A DNA stretch of 64,000 nt, from positions 1-64,000 of the forward strand of contig DSCS01000018.1 in NCBI GenBank assembly GCA_011048995.1, written 5' to 3'. The DNA is from Bacillota bacterium (GTDB lineage: Bacteria > Macinerneyibacteriota > Macinerneyibacteria > Macinerneyibacteriales > DSCS01). Both the position numbers and the translations under genes were made by a program. Under the pieces are notes generated by a model. It searched no databases. It was not told the origin of the DNA and was given only the letters and a program-made list of their open reading frames with translations. Shown here in pieces: positions 62,515-64,000 of this stretch. Positions within the stretch are counted from its first letter, which is position 1. Every line of letters begins with the position of its first letter.

Positions 62515-63427
62515 TTTTAAAGGAAGATCCTTTATTTCTCTGAGTGACATGAATAAAGAGGAGATTCTTTATCTCATGGAAAAGTCCGGTGAAGTCAAAG
62601 CAGGAAAACACAAAGGCCTGTTAAGCGGGAAAACCGTTGCTACCCTTTTCTTCGAACCTTCAACACGGACACGACTCTCTTTTGAATCGGCTGTTCTTCA
62701 GCAGGGGGGGCAGATCTTCGGTTTTTCTTCCTCAGCCTCTTCATCCACACAAAAAGGGGAATCATTGACCGACACCATAAAAACCGTAACGGGGTATTGT
62801 GACGCCATCGTCATGCGCCATAAGATCGAAGGGGCCGCGCGCAGAGCCTCCCAAGTGGCCGATGTCCCGATTATCAATGCCGGAGACGGAGCGAATCAGC
62901 ATCCCACACAGACATTTTTAGATATTTTCACGATGATGGAGAAAAAAGGCTCCATAGACGGTAAAACGATCGGCCTGATGGGGGATTTAAAATACGGGCG
63001 GACGACACATTCTCTGCTGGTGGCGCTTTCGTTTTTTGATGTACGCCTCGCCTTTATTTCCCCCCAGGAATTGAAAATGCCTGAGCATTATACTGACTTT
63101 TTGAAAACGAAAGGAATTGAATTTATGGAATGGGATGTCCTGGATGAGAAAGCCGGGGATCTTGATTTTCTCTATTGTACACGGATTCAGAAAGAGCGTT
63201 TTTTTGACCCTATGGAGTATGAGCGGGTGAAGGGTTCCTATATTTTGGATAAGGAGAGTATTCAGCTCTTGGGGGATTCGACTTATATTATGCATCCTCT
63301 GCCTCGTGTGGATGAGATCGCAGAAGAAATCGATGAAGATGAGCGGGCCATCTATTTTGAACAGGCCCATAACGGTGTTCCTGTACGCCAGGCTCTTTTG
63401 GGGTTGGCTTTAGGGACGATCCGGTAA
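62504..63427 (+). CDS. pyrB: Aspartate carbamoyltransferase catalytic subunit
   Basis: A 307-residue enzyme for the first committed step of pyrimidine synthesis (carbamoyl phosphate + aspartate). Carbamoyl-phosphate site FEPSTRTR at 50-57, KGESLTDT, HPTQTFLDI and HPLPRVDEI are present. It is followed 11 bases later by pyrI, so the allosteric two-subunit form is expected. AAAGGGG ribosome binding site lies inside lspA. Confidence 0.95.
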   Translation: MGIDFKGRSFISLSDMNKEEILYLMEKSGEVKAGKHKGLLSGKTVATLFFEPSTRTRLSFESAVLQQGGQIFGFSSSASSSTQKGESLTDTIKTVTGYCDAIVMRHKIEGAARRASQVADVPIINAGDGANQHPTQTFLDIFTMMEKKGSIDGKTIGLMGDLKYGRTTHSLLVALSFFDVRLAFISPQELKMPEHYTDFLKTKGIEFMEWDVLDEKAGDLDFLYCTRIQKERFFDPMEYERVKGSYILDKESIQLLGDSTYIMHPLPRVDEIAEEIDEDERAIYFEQAHNGVPVRQALLGLALGTIR

Positions 63428-63438
63428 AGGAGGGGGAC

Positions 63439-63909
63439 ATGAGCGGAGATAGAAGTTACCGTGTCTTTAAGATTGAAGAGGGAACTGTTATTGATCATAT
63501 TCCGTCTCCTTTAGGACTTTTAGTTTTGGACATTTTAGGACAGGTGAGTGAAGGGATCATTTCCATCGGATTGAATTTCGACTCACGCCGGACAGGGAAA
63601 AAGGATTTGATCAAATATGAGCATAAAGTCATAAAAAAGGAAGAGACCGACAAGATCGCTTTAGTCGCTCCCCAAGCGACAATCAATATTATCAAAGGGG
63701 GAACAGTCGTCGAAAAACGTTCCATCGATGTTCCCGACACCATTGAGGGTTTTTTGACATGTATGAACCCTAATTGCATTACAAACCTGGAAAAAGTCAA
63801 AACATCTTTTGATGTTGTGGAAAAGGAAAAAGTCAAAGTCAAATGCCGCTATTGTGAACGCGTATGGGAAGTCAAACCCAATATGATTGAAAAGGACGGC
63901 CGCTCATGA
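63439..63909 (+). CDS. pyrI: Aspartate carbamoyltransferase regulatory subunit
   Basis: A 156-residue regulatory subunit. The N-terminal nucleotide-binding domain (GTVIDHIPSPLGLLVLDIL) should bind CTP or ATP. The C-terminal zinc domain has the four cysteines as C-x4-C (CMNPNC) and C-x2-C (CRYC). AAGGAGG before the ATG. Its stop overlaps the start of the following gene (ATGA). Confidence 0.95.
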   Translation: MSGDRSYRVFKIEEGTVIDHIPSPLGLLVLDILGQVSEGIISIGLNFDSRRTGKKDLIKYEHKVIKKEETDKIALVAPQATINIIKGGTVVEKRSIDVPDTIEGFLTCMNPNCITNLEKVKTSFDVVEKEKVKVKCRYCERVWEVKPNMIEKDGRS

Positions 63910-64000
63910 GTGAAGAAACCATTTATTCCCAATTGGAGTTGGCGTTCCGTCGTTTTTATATCAAGCTTTTCCGTTACGGACGCGGAGAGCTGGCCAAATT
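63906..64000 (+). CDS. Unidentified gene, 5' end only
   Basis: ATG 63906 overlaps the pyrI stop and the frame stays open to the window edge (31 codons, MSEETIYSQLELAFRRFYIK onward). The visible residues are basic and helical. No function can be assigned; the tight coupling places it in the pyrBI operon. Confidence 0.55.
   Translation, partial: MSEETIYSQLELAFRRFYIKLFRYGRGELAK

Noticed and set aside
1-64000. tRNA, rRNA, CRISPR array, insertion sequence or prophage
   Set aside because: I saw no cloverleaf with a T-loop sequence, no rRNA core sequence, no regular spaced repeats and no transposase or phage-type protein among the coding frames. Reading by eye could still miss a tRNA.

Overview
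The window comes from a bacterium with moderate GC content and a diderm (two-membrane) envelope. Evidence for the envelope is a set of lipoproteins with clear lipoboxes, two probable outer-membrane beta-barrel proteins (44679-45659 and a PorV/PorQ-like protein at 57901-58845), signal peptidase II and an exported Tricorn-type peptidase. A B12-dependent (class II) ribonucleotide reductase, ATP-dependent PEP carboxykinase and nucleoside-scavenging enzymes fit an anaerobic or fermentative life. The FlgD-like/PorV-like pair and the Tricorn homologues recall FCB-group, Aminicenantes-like or spirochaete-like lineages, but I cannot name the taxon from sequence alone. No rRNA, tRNA, CRISPR array, insertion sequence or prophage was seen.

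Region 1 (1-12.2 kb) is a sensor cluster. Three paralogous giant proteins, the first cut by the window edge, appear to combine a degenerate protein-kinase domain, a degenerate STAND/AAA-like region, a long TPR-like region and a C-terminal GGDEF domain. A small membrane ORF, an unknown membrane-anchored protein and a geranylgeranyl-reductase-like flavoprotein lie between them. Region 2 (12.2-26.4 kb) holds two Tricorn-type peptidases (one cytosolic, one exported), a CPBP membrane protease, an MscS channel, a nitroreductase and secreted proteins. It also has three damaged reading frames: two adjacent genes that each need one extra base at a CCC run, and one gene with an in-frame TAG.

Region 3 (26.4-45.7 kb) has a metallophosphoesterase, a binding-protein lipoprotein coupled to a Cache/PAS hybrid histidine kinase, ribonucleotide reductase, an M24 peptidase, a DEDD exonuclease, a DUF554/diguanylate cyclase operon, DeoC, a large internally duplicated CPBP protein, a membrane-bound LuxR regulator divergent from a secreted TPR protein, a RibU-like ECF component and an outer-membrane protein. 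Region 4 (45.7-64 kb) is mostly housekeeping: pckA, a GNAT-HAD fusion, YhaM-like nuclease, tilS, a DMT exporter, tadA, a radical SAM protein, a DUF368 lipid-carrier transporter, a macro-domain protein, yggS-yggT, punA, the FlgD-like/PorV-like pair, and a tightly packed ileS-dksA-like-lspA-pyrB-pyrI operon that runs off the right edge.

Many genes have strong AAGGAGG-type ribosome binding sites. A second class has none: its -10 hexamer ends only 6-8 bases before the start codon, which predicts leaderless mRNAs (genes starting at 7804, 26814, 26904, 35378, 42834, 52465, 52551 and 54307). The most unusual items are the kinase/TPR/GGDEF paralogue array, this leaderless promoter class, the stand-alone FlgD-like domain beside a PorV-like protein, and the interrupted genes.
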